Shown here: piece by piece, positions 41,657 through 51,354 of the stretch
Numbering within the stretch: position 1 is the stretch's first letter
How the letters are laid out: the number at the start of each line of letters is the position of its first letter
Assembly: GCF_002866025.1 (NCBI RefSeq)
Contig: NZ_LNDE01000001.1
Span: 682,001-746,000 of the forward strand
Direction of reading: 5' to 3'
DNA length: 64,000 bases
Source: Thermotoga sp. KOL6
GTDB lineage: Bacteria > Thermotogota > Thermotogae > Thermotogales > Thermotogaceae
Made by a program: the position numbers and the translations under genes
The notes under the pieces: generated by a model
The model's database searches: none
What the model saw: only the letters and a program-made list of their open reading frames with translations
What the model was told of the DNA's origin: nothing

Positions 41657-42071
41657 GTACGCCTTGAGACTTCTAAAGTACCGAGTGAGATTCGAAAACG
41701 AACTCCGAAGGCGTCTGAAAGAAAAGGGATTTGCTGACAAGGAAATAGAGAGTACTATAAATACATTGAAGAAACAAGGTTACGTAGATGACGAAAAAGC
41801 CGCGTTTCTTTTTGCGATAGACGAAATGAGGTTGAAACTTTTTGGGCCACGAATAGTGAAAATGAAACTGAAAGCACTCGGTGTGGACGAACACGTAATA
41901 GAAAGCGCTATAGGGAAGGCATTATCAGAAATCGATTTTTCTGAGGAATTGAAGAAACTGAAGATACGTTTCAAGGACAAACGAGCCATTAAAGATTACC
42001 TTTACAAGAGAGGATTCGATATTTTCATGATCGAGGAGATACTCGATCAAATAGATGGAGGTGAGAAATGA
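41604..42071 (+). CDS. recX: Regulatory protein RecX
   Basis: A 155-residue, mostly helical, basic protein built of repeated three-helix units: [25 protein letters not shown], then [34 protein letters not shown], the RecX pattern. RecX inhibits RecA filaments. The ATG lies inside recA (53-base overlap), a way to keep the inhibitor below the recombinase. The end overlaps rny by four bases. Confidence 0.92.
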   Translation: MASYGRRKSKKNQRNPLKYALRLLKYRVRFENELRRRLKEKGFADKEIESTINTLKKQGYVDDEKAAFLFAIDEMRLKLFGPRIVKMKLKALGVDEHVIESAIGKALSEIDFSEELKKLKIRFKDKRAIKDYLYKRGFDIFMIEEILDQIDGGEK

Positions 42072-43594
42072 TGTTGTGGTACATACTAGCAGGCATCGGC
42101 GGTCTCTTTTTTGGATATCTAATAGCAAATTATCAGATAAATCAAAGATTGAAAAAAGCAAAAGAAGATGCAAAAACTATTATCGAAAGCGCGGAGAAAG
42201 AAGCAAGCGAAATAAAGAAAAAAGCGATAATAGAAAGTAGAGAAGAAATACATAGGCTCAGAGAAGAGTTCGAAAGAGAGCGCTCTCGAAGGGAGGAAGA
42301 GCTCAGATCCCTTGAAGAAAGACTTTTGAAAAGGGAAGAGCTGCTAACCAGAAAAGAGGAAAATCTAGAGAGACGAGAACTTCAGGTAGAAGAGTTGAAA
42401 CTGAAACTTGAGGAGAAAATGAAAGAACTCGAAGAAAAAGAAACAAGAATTGACGAGGAATTGAAAAAGCTTGCCGGAATGACCGTGGAGGAGGCTAGAG
42501 AACTCGTTTTAGAAGAAGCTAGGCAAAAATATGAACACGATCTCGCAAAACTTTACAAGGAAATGAAAGAACAGGTGGAAGAAGAAGCAGAGAAAGAGGC
42601 TAAGAAAGTGATCGCGTTCGCAATACAAAGATATTCTCCAGAATACGTAGGAGAGATCACCGTTTCAACGGTTTCTCTACCTTCGGATGACATGAAAGGA
42701 CGAATCATAGGAAGAGAAGGAAGGAACATTAGAACATTTGAAAAAATCACGGGAGTCGATCTGATAATAGACGATACTCCAGAAGTAGTGGTCCTGTCAT
42801 GTTTCAATCCCTTGAGAAGAGAAATCGCTCGAATAACACTTGAAAAACTCGTTGCGGACGGTAGAATTCATCCTGCGAGGATAGAAGAAATGTACGAAAA
42901 GGCGAAGGCAGAGGTAGAAAAAGCAATCAAAGAAGCTGGACAAGAAGCAACTTTCAAGGCAGGTGTTATGGGATTGCATCCCGAACTCATCAAGTTACTT
43001 GGAAAACTCAAGTACAGAACAAGTTACGGTCAAAACGTTCTCAGTCACTCAATAGAAGTAGCCCTTCTTGCTGGTTATATGGCATCTGAACTCGGTCTCA
43101 ACGCTGATAAAGCAAGAAGAGGTGGTCTTCTCCACGACATAGGTAAAGCAGTTGATCAAGAATTGGAAGGGTCTCATACTACTATAGGAGCGGAACTCGC
43201 ACGAAGATACGGCGAGAAGGAAGACATAGTGAACATGATACTCAGCCATCACGGAGAAGAAGAACCGAAAACCCCCGAAGCAGTGCTTGTGGCTGCTGCC
43301 GATGCTTTGTCAGCTGCAAGACCGGGGGCAAGAAGGGAAAGCTTGGAAAATTACATAAAACGTCTTATGAAACTTGAAGAAATCGCGAAGAGCTTTAAAT
43401 ACGTGGAAAAAGCCTACGCCATTCAAGCGGGAAGAGAAATCAGGGTTATCGTTGAGCCAGATAAAGTTGACGATGCTCTCGCAGAAAAACTCGCTTACGA
43501 TATATCAAAGAAGATAGAAGAAGAACTAGAGTATCCAGGAGTCTTGAAGGTGGTTGTCATAAGGGAAAAAAGAAGTGTTGCCTACGCGAAATGA
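42068..43594 (+). CDS. rny: Ribonuclease Y
   Basis: A 508-residue membrane-bound endoribonuclease. One N-terminal membrane helix (residues 2-19) is followed by a long charged coiled coil (about 25-190), a KH domain ([19 protein letters not shown] near 215) and an HD phosphohydrolase domain ([28 protein letters not shown] near 335-360). It initiates mRNA decay. It is the last gene of the operon, with a strong terminator 20 bases beyond its stop. Confidence 0.95.
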   Translation: MMLWYILAGIGGLFFGYLIANYQINQRLKKAKEDAKTIIESAEKEASEIKKKAIIESREEIHRLREEFERERSRREEELRSLEERLLKREELLTRKEENLERRELQVEELKLKLEEKMKELEEKETRIDEELKKLAGMTVEEARELVLEEARQKYEHDLAKLYKEMKEQVEEEAEKEAKKVIAFAIQRYSPEYVGEITVSTVSLPSDDMKGRIIGREGRNIRTFEKITGVDLIIDDTPEVVVLSCFNPLRREIARITLEKLVADGRIHPARIEEMYEKAKAEVEKAIKEAGQEATFKAGVMGLHPELIKLLGKLKYRTSYGQNVLSHSIEVALLAGYMASELGLNADKARRGGLLHDIGKAVDQELEGSHTTIGAELARRYGEKEDIVNMILSHHGEEEPKTPEAVLVAAADALSAARPGARRESLENYIKRLMKLEEIAKSFKYVEKAYAIQAGREIRVIVEPDKVDDALAEKLAYDISKKIEEELEYPGVLKVVVIREKRSVAYAK

Positions 43595-43613
43595 AACATT
43601 TTACCTAGAAAAG

Positions 43614-43643
43614 AGCCCCCTATGGGGGCTTTTATTTTTTTTT
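43614..43643 (+). terminator. Strong terminator after rny
   Basis: AGCCCCC (43614-43620), loop TAT, GGGGGCT (43624-43630), then a long T tract. It ends the operon from 35173. Confidence 0.92.
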
Positions 43644-43720
43644 AAATTCGATTTTCGATAATAATTCGATATAATTTCCTCTACTCAAACATATTGGCCT
43701 ATATTTGGAAAAAATAGCGC

Positions 43721-43769
43721 TTGACTTAACATTAAGATTTTTAGTATAAAGTGTATGTAAGCGCTTACA
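43721..43769 (+). promoter_or_regulatory. Promoter and palindromic operator of the LacI-family gene
   Basis: TTGACT (43721-43726), 18 bases, TATAAA (43745-43750), followed by the perfect 14-bp palindrome TGTAAGCGCTTACA (43756-43769) over the predicted start of transcription. A weaker copy, TAGCGCTTGAC, overlaps the -35 box with its centre 44 bases upstream. This fits autorepression by a LacI-type protein. Confidence 0.8.
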
Positions 43770-43782
43770 GGAGGTGTAGGAT

Positions 43783-44769
43783 ATGCCAACAATAGAAGAT
43801 GTAGCAAAACTCGCCGGAGTTTCAATCGCCACCGTTTCAAGAGTGATAAATGGTTCTGGATACGTTTCAGAGAGAACCAGATACAAAGTTTGGAAAGCCA
43901 TAGAGGAGTTAGGATACAAACCGGAAATCTCTGCAAAAATACTGGCCTCAAAAGGAAAACTGTTCAATGTCAGCATCTTCGCAAGCAAGAGAATACTTTC
44001 TCCCCTCCAGAACAATGGTATCATAGGAGAATTCTACGGAGTGGTTATAAGGGCTATCGAAGAAAGTTGTGAAAAGCTCGGCATGAAAGTGGATGTCAAA
44101 CTTCTTGAGGATTTCTCAAATTCAGACAATTCAGATGGTTATATATTCGTTGGAGGAGATGTCTCAAAAGAAATTGTGAAAGAAACGAAGTCTAGAAAAA
44201 AACCCTTCGTTCTCGTAGATCACTACATACCTGGCGAAAGGGTAGATTGTGTGATAAGTGATGGATACGATGGAGCTCTTTATGCGACAAATTATCTCAT
44301 CTCAAAAGGATTCACAAAAATTGTTCATATTCACGGCCCTTTATGGCCTTACGGTTTCAAGATGAGATACGACGGGTACAAAGACGCTATGGAAAAAGCT
44401 GGATTGATGCCAAAATTCTATGAATGTGATGACACAGAAGACGGCGCAAAAAAAGTGGTGGATATAATGTTGAATTCTTATGGAGTTCCCGAAGGAATAT
44501 TCACATCAAACGACAGTATAGCATTCTGGGTTATCAACAGGTTGAAGGAACACGGATTGAAAATCCCGGAAGATGTGTCCGTAATAGGATTCGACGATAT
44601 CGTTGACGCGGAAAATTTTGATCCACCTTTGACCACTTTGAGGGTTTTCAAATACGAAATGGGATGCCTCGCATGTAAGCGCTTACATGAGTTGTTGACG
44701 AAAGTCAATCCACATCCTGTTCGAATACTTGTTTTCACCCAATTTGTAAAAAGAAAAAGCACGAAATAG
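43783..44769 (+). CDS. LacI-family regulator of the mannose-glycan locus
   Basis: A 328-residue repressor. The N-terminal domain (TIEDVAKLAGVSIATVSRVIN, then YKVWKAIEELGYKPE) is the LacI helix-turn-helix and hinge. A periplasmic-binding-protein-like sensor domain follows (FVLVDHY near 145, GVPEGIFTSNDSIAFWVI near 230, VIGFDDI near 265). It heads the operon of sugar transporter and GH130 genes. Two near-identical palindromes, one at its promoter and one inside its own 3' coding end, are its probable operators. The inducer is likely a mannose-containing sugar, an inference from context. Confidence 0.92.
   Translation: MPTIEDVAKLAGVSIATVSRVINGSGYVSERTRYKVWKAIEELGYKPEISAKILASKGKLFNVSIFASKRILSPLQNNGIIGEFYGVVIRAIEESCEKLGMKVDVKLLEDFSNSDNSDGYIFVGGDVSKEIVKETKSRKKPFVLVDHYIPGERVDCVISDGYDGALYATNYLISKGFTKIVHIHGPLWPYGFKMRYDGYKDAMEKAGLMPKFYECDDTEDGAKKVVDIMLNSYGVPEGIFTSNDSIAFWVINRLKEHGLKIPEDVSVIGFDDIVDAENFDPPLTTLRVFKYEMGCLACKRLHELLTKVNPHPVRILVFTQFVKRKSTK
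44673..44688. promoter_or_regulatory. LacI-type operator inside the regulator coding sequence
   Basis: ATGTAAGCGCTTACAT is a perfect 16-bp palindrome sharing its 14-bp core with the operator at 43756. It encodes part of CKRLHE in the repressor and lies 116 bases before the sugar-binding protein gene. Confidence 0.75.
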
Positions 44770-44803
44770 TTCCTGTAAATCTTCTATAAAGGGAGGGATC
44801 TGC

Positions 44804-46060
44804 ATGTGGAAGAAGGTTCTTATTCTTGCGTTGGTAGTCTTATCTGTAGTTGCACTAGCAGAAGTCAAAAAGATAGTCTTCTGGACCGCTCCAAATCCAA
44901 ACCAAGAAGCCTTCTGGAAAGCACTAGTTGAAAAGTGGAACGCAGAACATCCAGACGTTCAAATCGAGTGGTCCGTCATACCAGCCGCTGGAAGCTCAGA
45001 AGAAGCGATCTTGAACGCAATCGCAGCAGGAAACGCTCCTGACATCTGTACGAATATTTTCAGCGGTTTCGCCGCCCAACTCGCTCAGGATTTAGAAGTA
45101 CTCGTCGCTTTCGATGAAGAATTCAAGGAAGAATTTTGGAATCTCGCCGAAACAAGGAAGATGAGAAACATTCTTGAGGGTTGGAAGCTCAACGGTCATT
45201 ATTACGTGATTCCTATCTACTCTAACCCAATGCTCTTCTGATGGAGAGGAGATCTTTTGAAAGAACTGGGATATGATAAACCTCCAAGAACATACTCAGA
45301 AGTTTACGAACTTGCACAGAAATGGGTTGTTCCAAAAGAAAAGTACGTCATCAGAGCTGTTGCTGGAAGAAACTGGTGGGATAGATGGTTCGATTTCATA
45401 ACGTTCTATTACGCAGCAAGCGGTGGGAAACCGTACATAGAAAATGGAAAAGCTGTTTTCAACAACGAATACGGAAAAGCTGTTGCAAACTTTATCTACA
45501 CGCTTTTCAAGAACGGATGGACAGCTGTCGATCTTGGACAGGATCCGTTTGAAAACGGAACAATCCTTGGCCAAATCACGGGACCGTGGCACTTGCGTTA
45601 CACAAAAGAACATTACCCAGAGGTTTACCCACACATCGTGATGACGCCTCCACCCGTTCCCGACAATTATCCTGCTGATAAACCGATCTACACCTTTGCC
45701 GATACAAAAGGTCTTGTCATGTTCAAGCATTGTAAGTACAAAAAAGAAGCCTTTGAATTCATAAAATGGGTGTTCTCCAACGCCGAAAACGATGCTCGAT
45801 GGATTGAACTCACAAAAATGCCACCTGCACGAGAAGATTTGAATTCGAATCCCGTGTTTGCAGAATATATGAAAGACCCGTACTTCTCAAAGATAGCAGA
45901 ATACGTAGCTTACGCAATCCCGCCCGCTTTGATCACCAACACGATCGATGTTCAGAACACTATGACAACATATCTCATAGAACCTCTTATGTACCTGAAG
46001 GCAACTCCTGAAGAAGCAGTCGAAAAAGCTGTGAAAGAAATCAACAAATTACTTTGGTAA
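44804..46060 (+). pseudogene. ABC sugar-binding protein gene interrupted by an in-frame TGA
   Basis: The frame encodes a 418-codon extracellular solute-binding protein: a signal peptide (KKVLILALVVLSVVALAE), IVFWTAPNPNQEAFWKALVEKWN, and family blocks through the end. Codon 146 is TGA (45239-45241) in the context NPMLF-stop-WRGDLLKELGYD, where relatives have aromatic residues, probably Trp (TGG to TGA). The reading frame continues without any shift on both sides, so this is a single nonsense change, a sequencing error or readthrough. No ribosome site for a new start follows closely. It is the first structural gene of the operon, and the binding protein at 56799 may replace it. Confidence 0.85.
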
Positions 46061-46072
46061 CAAATTATTTCG

Positions 46073-46106
46073 GTGAGGGGAGCCCCCCCTCACTTTAATT
46101 ATTTTT
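46073..46106 (+). terminator. Intra-operon hairpin after the sugar-binding protein gene
   Basis: GTGAGGGG (46073-46080), loop AGCCC, CCCCTCAC (46086-46093), then TTTAATTATTTTT. It probably stops part of the transcripts or protects the binding-protein mRNA. Confidence 0.7.
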
Positions 46107-46122
46107 AAAAGGGGGAGAAAAT

Positions 46123-47463
46123 ATGCGGCAGATTTTTCTTTTTTTAATTGTTATTTCGTCAATTGCAATAATGTTTGGCGGGACATTTTCTATACCTATA
46201 GATGCAGGCTCCATGGAAGTCCCCGTAGTAATCCGAATGTCGGATCTTTTGGATTTCATTCCAGAAGATTTTGAACCTGTTTGGAGTAGTTTGAAAGTGA
46301 CTTTTGAAGGAAAAGAAGTTCCTTTCCAAATTGAAGATGTAGACGGAAACAGCAGAATTTCTTCAAAAGATTTTCTCGTCTTCCTAGCAAAAGGTGAGGG
46401 AAAAATTGTCATAGCAGATCAATCTATAGAGAGTATCTCCTACAAAAAGGCGTTTGAGATTACAAAAGTTGATTCAGGATGGCAGATAAAAACAATCGAT
46501 GGAAGGTTGGAAGCTTTTGTAAATGATCATGGTCTTGCAAAAATCACAAAGTTTGGTGATGTTGAGGCAACTTTGCTTGATGAGATAGGCATAGCACGTG
46601 TTAGTGGTTGGCCGGAGTCAACCTTTTACGTTGATGGTAAACTGGGAAAGCATTACGAAGAAACTTCTGGTGCTTTTAGAGTGGTCTCAACGAAAGTTTT
46701 GGAACCCGGACCTTTAGCAGCTGGAATCATTGCAACCCTTGAATCTGAAAAGTTTAAGGGATTGGTTCAGGAACTTGTCGTTCATATATTCAAAAATGGA
46801 GACATACTCGTTGACAACACTTTCAGATTCGAAAATTACGCTGATATGATGAAGGTTCAAACTATGGTAACGAGACCAATAGCTCCAGCTCTTGAAGATG
46901 CGGTCCACATTCTACCTGTGTTTAGAAGGCTTGTTTGGGCAGATCAATTGGGCATAACTCCTTATGAATATTGGCTCGAAAGAAATGCGATCACTCTAGT
47001 AGATAGAATACCTTATATTGTCTTTCCAGCTACTGATCCCATGAAACCACTTTGGTGGGGAGCAACTTACATATTTGCCTCCATGGAGAGATGGAGAAGT
47101 AACTTCTCACCGGGAAAGAAAATAGGTATTGCTGAGATACTGCCGGAAATCCCTGTAGTTCCTGCGGTATACAAAAAATGGATCGATGGAGACACATGGG
47201 TTTACGAAAGCTTGGAATTCAGGGATGGCGTTTTCAAATGGATACCCAGTGAATTCGATGTTTATCCAGCAACAAAGGGCGCTTATTCTCTGAAGCTTGA
47301 AAACATGCCGAATCATTACAAACACGGTGACACTGTGCGTCATCTGAGGCTTTTCACGCTGTATAGCGCAGAAAACGTGACGGATGCCATAAAACTCCTC
47401 GAGAAAAAAAGTGAATCCTTCAGGAAATTGAAAATAGGGGAAAAGCCTTTCAAGGAATTCTAG
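46123..47463 (+). CDS. Secreted protein of unknown function in the glycan locus (beta-sandwich, DUF4861-like start)
   Basis: A 446-residue protein with a signal peptide (residues 1-19). I do not recognise it firmly. The first mature segment, MEVPVVIRMSDLLDFIP and QIEDVDGNSRISSKDFLVFLAKG (about 24-85), resembles the opening domain of DUF4861-type and other carbohydrate-acting proteins. The remainder is rich in beta strands and in Trp and Tyr (LGITPYEYWLERN, PLWWGATYIFASMERWR), compatible with sugar binding or hydrolysis. It lies between the binding protein and a barrel-type protein in the same operon, so a role in cutting or binding extracellular glycans is an inference. RBS AGGGGGAG. Confidence 0.65.
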   Translation: MRQIFLFLIVISSIAIMFGGTFSIPIDAGSMEVPVVIRMSDLLDFIPEDFEPVWSSLKVTFEGKEVPFQIEDVDGNSRISSKDFLVFLAKGEGKIVIADQSIESISYKKAFEITKVDSGWQIKTIDGRLEAFVNDHGLAKITKFGDVEATLLDEIGIARVSGWPESTFYVDGKLGKHYEETSGAFRVVSTKVLEPGPLAAGIIATLESEKFKGLVQELVVHIFKNGDILVDNTFRFENYADMMKVQTMVTRPIAPALEDAVHILPVFRRLVWADQLGITPYEYWLERNAITLVDRIPYIVFPATDPMKPLWWGATYIFASMERWRSNFSPGKKIGIAEILPEIPVVPAVYKKWIDGDTWVYESLEFRDGVFKWIPSEFDVYPATKGAYSLKLENMPNHYKHGDTVRHLRLFTLYSAENVTDAIKLLEKKSESFRKLKIGEKPFKEF

Positions 47464-47483
47464 TATTTCCAGGGGGCGAAGAG

Positions 47484-49631
47484 ATGAAAATAAGGATTGC
47501 TTGGATTTCGTTGTTTTCTCTGGCAGGCATCCTTTTCACATTAACGTTGAACACTACGCACCTAGAAAGACTTTCAGTTTGGTTCATGCTGGGGAATGAG
47601 AAAGTAAAGGGATACTGGGTTTATGCAGAAAAAATAGACGGGGAATATAAAGGAATAGGTGCAAAAAACGAGGGAGACTTCTGCGTAGATGATGCCGCCA
47701 GAGTCATCCTTTTCTATTCCGAAGCATATGAGATCACAAAGAATGAGAAATATCTGACCCTCGCTATGGATGCAGCAAAGTTTGTTATAAAGATGCAGGC
47801 ATCCGATGGAAACTTTTATAACTTCGCGTATCTTGACGGTACCATTAATAAATACGGCCCAACGAGCGCCAAAAAAACCTCTTCTTGGTGGACTTTAAGA
47901 GCATTCTGGGGATTGTCCAAATTGGCTCAATTCACGAAGGATGAAAACATAATAAAAGCTGTACAAAAAGCGTACAATGCCTTGAAAAAATCTCCTCCTA
48001 AGTCTGGAGACAAACTCGCTCTCTATATTTTGGGATTATCGAGCTACAACAAGATCCAAAACGTAGAAGATGATATAAAATTCTTCAGTGATGAGCTCCT
48101 GAAATTCCAAGTCACCAATGGTTGCTTCCAGGGATTCTTTTCTACTGAGAAGGAGCACTTCAGATGGCATGGTTGGGGGAATAGATACGCCGAAGCTCTT
48201 GTTGAGGCTTATAAGATAACAATGGATCCTAAATATCTTGAGGCAGCGAAAAAATCCTTAGAGATTCAAATACCTATTTTACTTGGAACTGGACTGATAT
48301 ATTCAATAGAAAACCACTTGAAACTCTTTCCAGAGCTTTCGTACTCACTAGATTGCACTGTAACTCCTGCTGTCAAAATCTATAGACTCACTGGTGAAGA
48401 AGAATTCGCATATCTAGCTTCTTTGGGTGCTTCCTGGCTTTTTGGAGGTAACAGATTAGGTGTTCCAATGATGGGACCCAACGGCGAAGGATACGATGGC
48501 CTCGAATACATGCATGTTAACCAAAATGCTGGTGCTGAGTCAACCGTGAGTGCTTTAAGAGTGGTGCTTCATTCGCTCACTCTACCGGAAAAATTCATAA
48601 AGCTCATTGAATCACCCACAATCGTCTCCCGAAACGGTATCACCGTCATAGAAGCAGAAGGAATGGATCCTGGTATTTCTCCTGTTGAACTCGTCTTGGG
48701 GAATTACGGTGGAGGAGCTGCTTTTAAGTTTGAAGAGGGAACCAGACTTAAAAAAGAACTAAGCGTACCATCAGGTACCTATCGTTTACTTGTTTCTGGT
48801 AACTTTTCCCCCACGTCAATCATTGTGATTTCTAATGATTCAAAGCTGAGATCCTCCCTCACTGGTCAAGGATTGTTCGACATTGGTTCTCTTGATGTTG
48901 ATAAAAATATAAGGGTAGTGCTCTCTGGAAAGGGGATTTTAGACCAGATCATAATGATCCCCAACATTGTTGGGGTAAGCTTCAAAGAAGGAGACAGAAC
49001 GAAAAGTATTGTTTACGATTTCAAGAGTAGTGCTTTAAAACTGTTGAATTATCAAGTTTTCGAGAAACAAAAGCAAAGAAAAGAGGAGGTAGTCCAGATA
49101 AAAACAGTCAATATGGATAATTTTATACTCCTTGATATTAAACCCTTGTTCAACAACGACGGATTTGGTACACCCTCATCCCCTGGAAACTTCGACAATC
49201 TTGGCGGTATTGTGGGAGCATATTTACCCGCTCAGGAGATGTCTGAGGGAATAGTGAAAATAAACGACATACCCTTTATATTACACGTAAGTGGCTTAGA
49301 CAACGTGAGATGTGTTGGACAGAAAATCATTCTACCAGAGACTTTAAAAGTGAAAAACGCATATTTACTTGCAGCATCCAATCATGGAGATTATGAAATA
49401 AGAGTATCCTTTGAGGATAAAGCTATTTTAGAAAAAATAACTGATTGGTGCAAACCAGACAAAACTATCTCGTTCGATTATCGCTTCACAGCGAGCGGAG
49501 AAAAGCAGTTCATAAAATGTGGAATAGATTTATACGTGTTTCACGTAGATTCAAACGTGAAAGAAATAAAGTTACCAGAAGAAGTAAATGTCCATATTTT
49601 TGCTATAACACTCGAGGTTGATACGCGGTAA
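47484..49631 (+). CDS. Putative secreted or membrane-anchored (alpha/alpha)-barrel glycosidase-like protein
   Basis: A 715-residue protein with an N-terminal hydrophobic segment (residues 4-22). Residues about 55-350 show helical-hairpin repeats of the six-hairpin glycosidase type: GDFCVDDAARVILFYSEAYE, MQASDGNFYNFAYLDG, WWTLRAFWGLSKL, WHGWGNRYAEALVEAY. The paired Asp of CVDDAAR and Asp of QASDGNF are candidate acids. Residues about 395-480 and 500-715 look like two beta-sandwich modules, perhaps carbohydrate binding. I cannot assign a GH family; GH76- or GH125-like alpha-mannan activity would suit the locus but is a guess. It lies 20 bases after the preceding gene. Confidence 0.6.
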   Translation: MKIRIAWISLFSLAGILFTLTLNTTHLERLSVWFMLGNEKVKGYWVYAEKIDGEYKGIGAKNEGDFCVDDAARVILFYSEAYEITKNEKYLTLAMDAAKFVIKMQASDGNFYNFAYLDGTINKYGPTSAKKTSSWWTLRAFWGLSKLAQFTKDENIIKAVQKAYNALKKSPPKSGDKLALYILGLSSYNKIQNVEDDIKFFSDELLKFQVTNGCFQGFFSTEKEHFRWHGWGNRYAEALVEAYKITMDPKYLEAAKKSLEIQIPILLGTGLIYSIENHLKLFPELSYSLDCTVTPAVKIYRLTGEEEFAYLASLGASWLFGGNRLGVPMMGPNGEGYDGLEYMHVNQNAGAESTVSALRVVLHSLTLPEKFIKLIESPTIVSRNGITVIEAEGMDPGISPVELVLGNYGGGAAFKFEEGTRLKKELSVPSGTYRLLVSGNFSPTSIIVISNDSKLRSSLTGQGLFDIGSLDVDKNIRVVLSGKGILDQIIMIPNIVGVSFKEGDRTKSIVYDFKSSALKLLNYQVFEKQKQRKEEVVQIKTVNMDNFILLDIKPLFNNDGFGTPSSPGNFDNLGGIVGAYLPAQEMSEGIVKINDIPFILHVSGLDNVRCVGQKIILPETLKVKNAYLLAASNHGDYEIRVSFEDKAILEKITDWCKPDKTISFDYRFTASGEKQFIKCGIDLYVFHVDSNVKEIKLPEEVNVHIFAITLEVDTR

Positions 49632-49649
49632 AGCGTTGGGAGGGATAAC

Positions 49650-50522
49650 ATGACGCTGAGAAAACGTGAAGCCGGATTGGGATGGGGCCTGGTATCAATT
49701 TATTTCACCTACACCGCCATATTTTGGGGATATCCTTTCGTGTGGATGTTGATCTTGGCTTTTTCGAAATGGAAATTCGTTGGATCTCCCAGATTCATCG
49801 GCCTTCAGAATTTCTTTCGAATATTTGAAGACAGCATGTTTTGGAGAGTCTTCATGAACACAATGAATTTCCTCTCTTACTTCATTCCTATGGTATTTGC
49901 GGCATCTATTTTGTTTGCCATCGCTTTGAACAGAATGAAATACTTCAAAACCTTTGTCACATTGAGTTTTCTGGTAGCCTATGTGTCTTCGGGTGTTGCT
50001 TACTCCATCATGTTTCAGAGAATATTCTCCGAGATAGGGCCTATAAACAGATTCCTTTACAACGCGTTCGGGATCACCATTCCTTGGTTCAACGATCCTC
50101 AACTCGCCATGCTCACTATAGCCATCATGGTTACGTGGAAGTTCGTTGGTTACTATGGTCTAATTCTCTATTCAGGCCTTCAGGCTATTCCCAAGTCCAT
50201 TTACGAGGCAGCTGAACTAGATGGTGCCACTCCGTGGGTGAGATTTTGGAAAATCACCCTTCCCCTTCTGAACCCTGCCATAGTAACGGTTTTGATACTG
50301 GCTGTGAATCTTTCGTTCGGTATATTCACAGAACCGTACATGATTACCGGTGGTGGCCCAATGAACAGAACTCTAACTTTCATGCTTTACATGTACAACA
50401 CGGCGTTCCAAAGGATAAATCCAAGTTATGCTACGACTATAGCAGTTATGACTGCTTTGATAAACTTCTCCATCGTGATCTTCATTAGAAAAGTCATAGA
50501 GAAAGAGGTGACCTTAGTATGA
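49650..50522 (+). CDS. ABC sugar transporter permease (MalF-type)
   Basis: A 290-residue inner-membrane protein with about six helices. The cytoplasmic coupling loop EAAELDGATPWVRFWKITLP near residue 187 is the EAA motif of carbohydrate (CUT1) permeases. It pairs with the next gene, which its stop overlaps (ATGA). No ATPase gene is present in the locus, so a shared CUT1 ATPase elsewhere must energise it. It presumably works with the sugar-binding protein encoded first in the operon. Confidence 0.93.
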   Translation: MTLRKREAGLGWGLVSIYFTYTAIFWGYPFVWMLILAFSKWKFVGSPRFIGLQNFFRIFEDSMFWRVFMNTMNFLSYFIPMVFAASILFAIALNRMKYFKTFVTLSFLVAYVSSGVAYSIMFQRIFSEIGPINRFLYNAFGITIPWFNDPQLAMLTIAIMVTWKFVGYYGLILYSGLQAIPKSIYEAAELDGATPWVRFWKITLPLLNPAIVTVLILAVNLSFGIFTEPYMITGGGPMNRTLTFMLYMYNTAFQRINPSYATTIAVMTALINFSIVIFIRKVIEKEVTLV

Positions 50523-51340
50523 GAAAAAAAATAAAAGAAATTGTATTCCACGGTGTAATGGTGTTCTTCGCCTTGATATGGATCTACCCATATGTATGGC
50601 TTTTCCTTTCATCAATAAAGCCGCCTGAGGAAATATTCACCAGATTTTTTCCAACAAGAATCACCTTGGAACACTACAAGTACATCTTCACCATGGCCGA
50701 GAAAATGGAAAGACCTTTTCTTAGAGCTTTCTTTAACAGCTTGTTCGTGACCCTTACTGTAACTTTCTCTGTGGTCTTGAGTTCCGCCGTCATAGCTTAT
50801 GGTCTGTCGAAAGTGAGGTTCAAGGGAAGAAATGTGGTGTTCAACTTTATCATTTTTCAGATGCTTTTTCCCGGCTTCATGTTCATCATCCCTCTATTTG
50901 TTCTCATAAAAAAATTGGGGCTTTACAACACGTATCCTGCTATGATCGTTCCGTTTCTTATGAGTGCATGGAGTCTTTTCATGCTGACTCAATCTTATAA
51001 AACTATTCCCCAGGACTACATAGAAGCAGCGAAGATTGACGGTGCAAGTACTTTGTGGATAATATTTAGAGTGATGGTACCCCTTTCCAGAAGCACACTC
51101 TCTATTGTGGGTCTTTTCACATTTATAGGGATCTGGGACAACTTCCTCTGGCCTCTTATGGTGATAAAGGACTATAACAAAATGCCTCTTTCCGTTCTGC
51201 TTGCCACCTTCAATCACGAATACGCCGCTTATGTTGGGCCGTTGCTAGCAGGGTCTGTGATCCAAACTATTCCGATGGTTTTGATCTTTTTGATTTTCAG
51301 AAAACAATTTCTCCAAGGAATATCGATGTCCTTCAAGTAG
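50519..51340 (+). CDS. ABC sugar transporter permease (MalG-type)
   Basis: A 273-residue permease with six predicted helices and the EAA loop EAAKIDGASTLWIIFRVMVP near residue 180. The short N terminus and WDNFLWPLMVIKD near 215 are usual for MalG-like partners. It forms a heterodimer with the preceding permease. GH130 follows after 14 bases. Confidence 0.93.
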   Translation: MRKKIKEIVFHGVMVFFALIWIYPYVWLFLSSIKPPEEIFTRFFPTRITLEHYKYIFTMAEKMERPFLRAFFNSLFVTLTVTFSVVLSSAVIAYGLSKVRFKGRNVVFNFIIFQMLFPGFMFIIPLFVLIKKLGLYNTYPAMIVPFLMSAWSLFMLTQSYKTIPQDYIEAAKIDGASTLWIIFRVMVPLSRSTLSIVGLFTFIGIWDNFLWPLMVIKDYNKMPLSVLLATFNHEYAAYVGPLLAGSVIQTIPMVLIFLIFRKQFLQGISMSFK

Positions 51341-51354
51341 AGGAGGGAGAGAGT

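Noticed and set aside
43756-43769. Catabolite-responsive element for CcpA
   Set aside because: TGTAAGCGCTTACA also fits a cre site, but the adjacent gene is a LacI-family member and a second copy lies in the same operon, so a local operator is the simpler reading.
45239-45241. Selenocysteine at the in-frame TGA
   Set aside because: The position is a probable Trp in a sugar-binding protein, no SECIS-like hairpin was recognised right after it, and the family is not known to contain selenocysteine.
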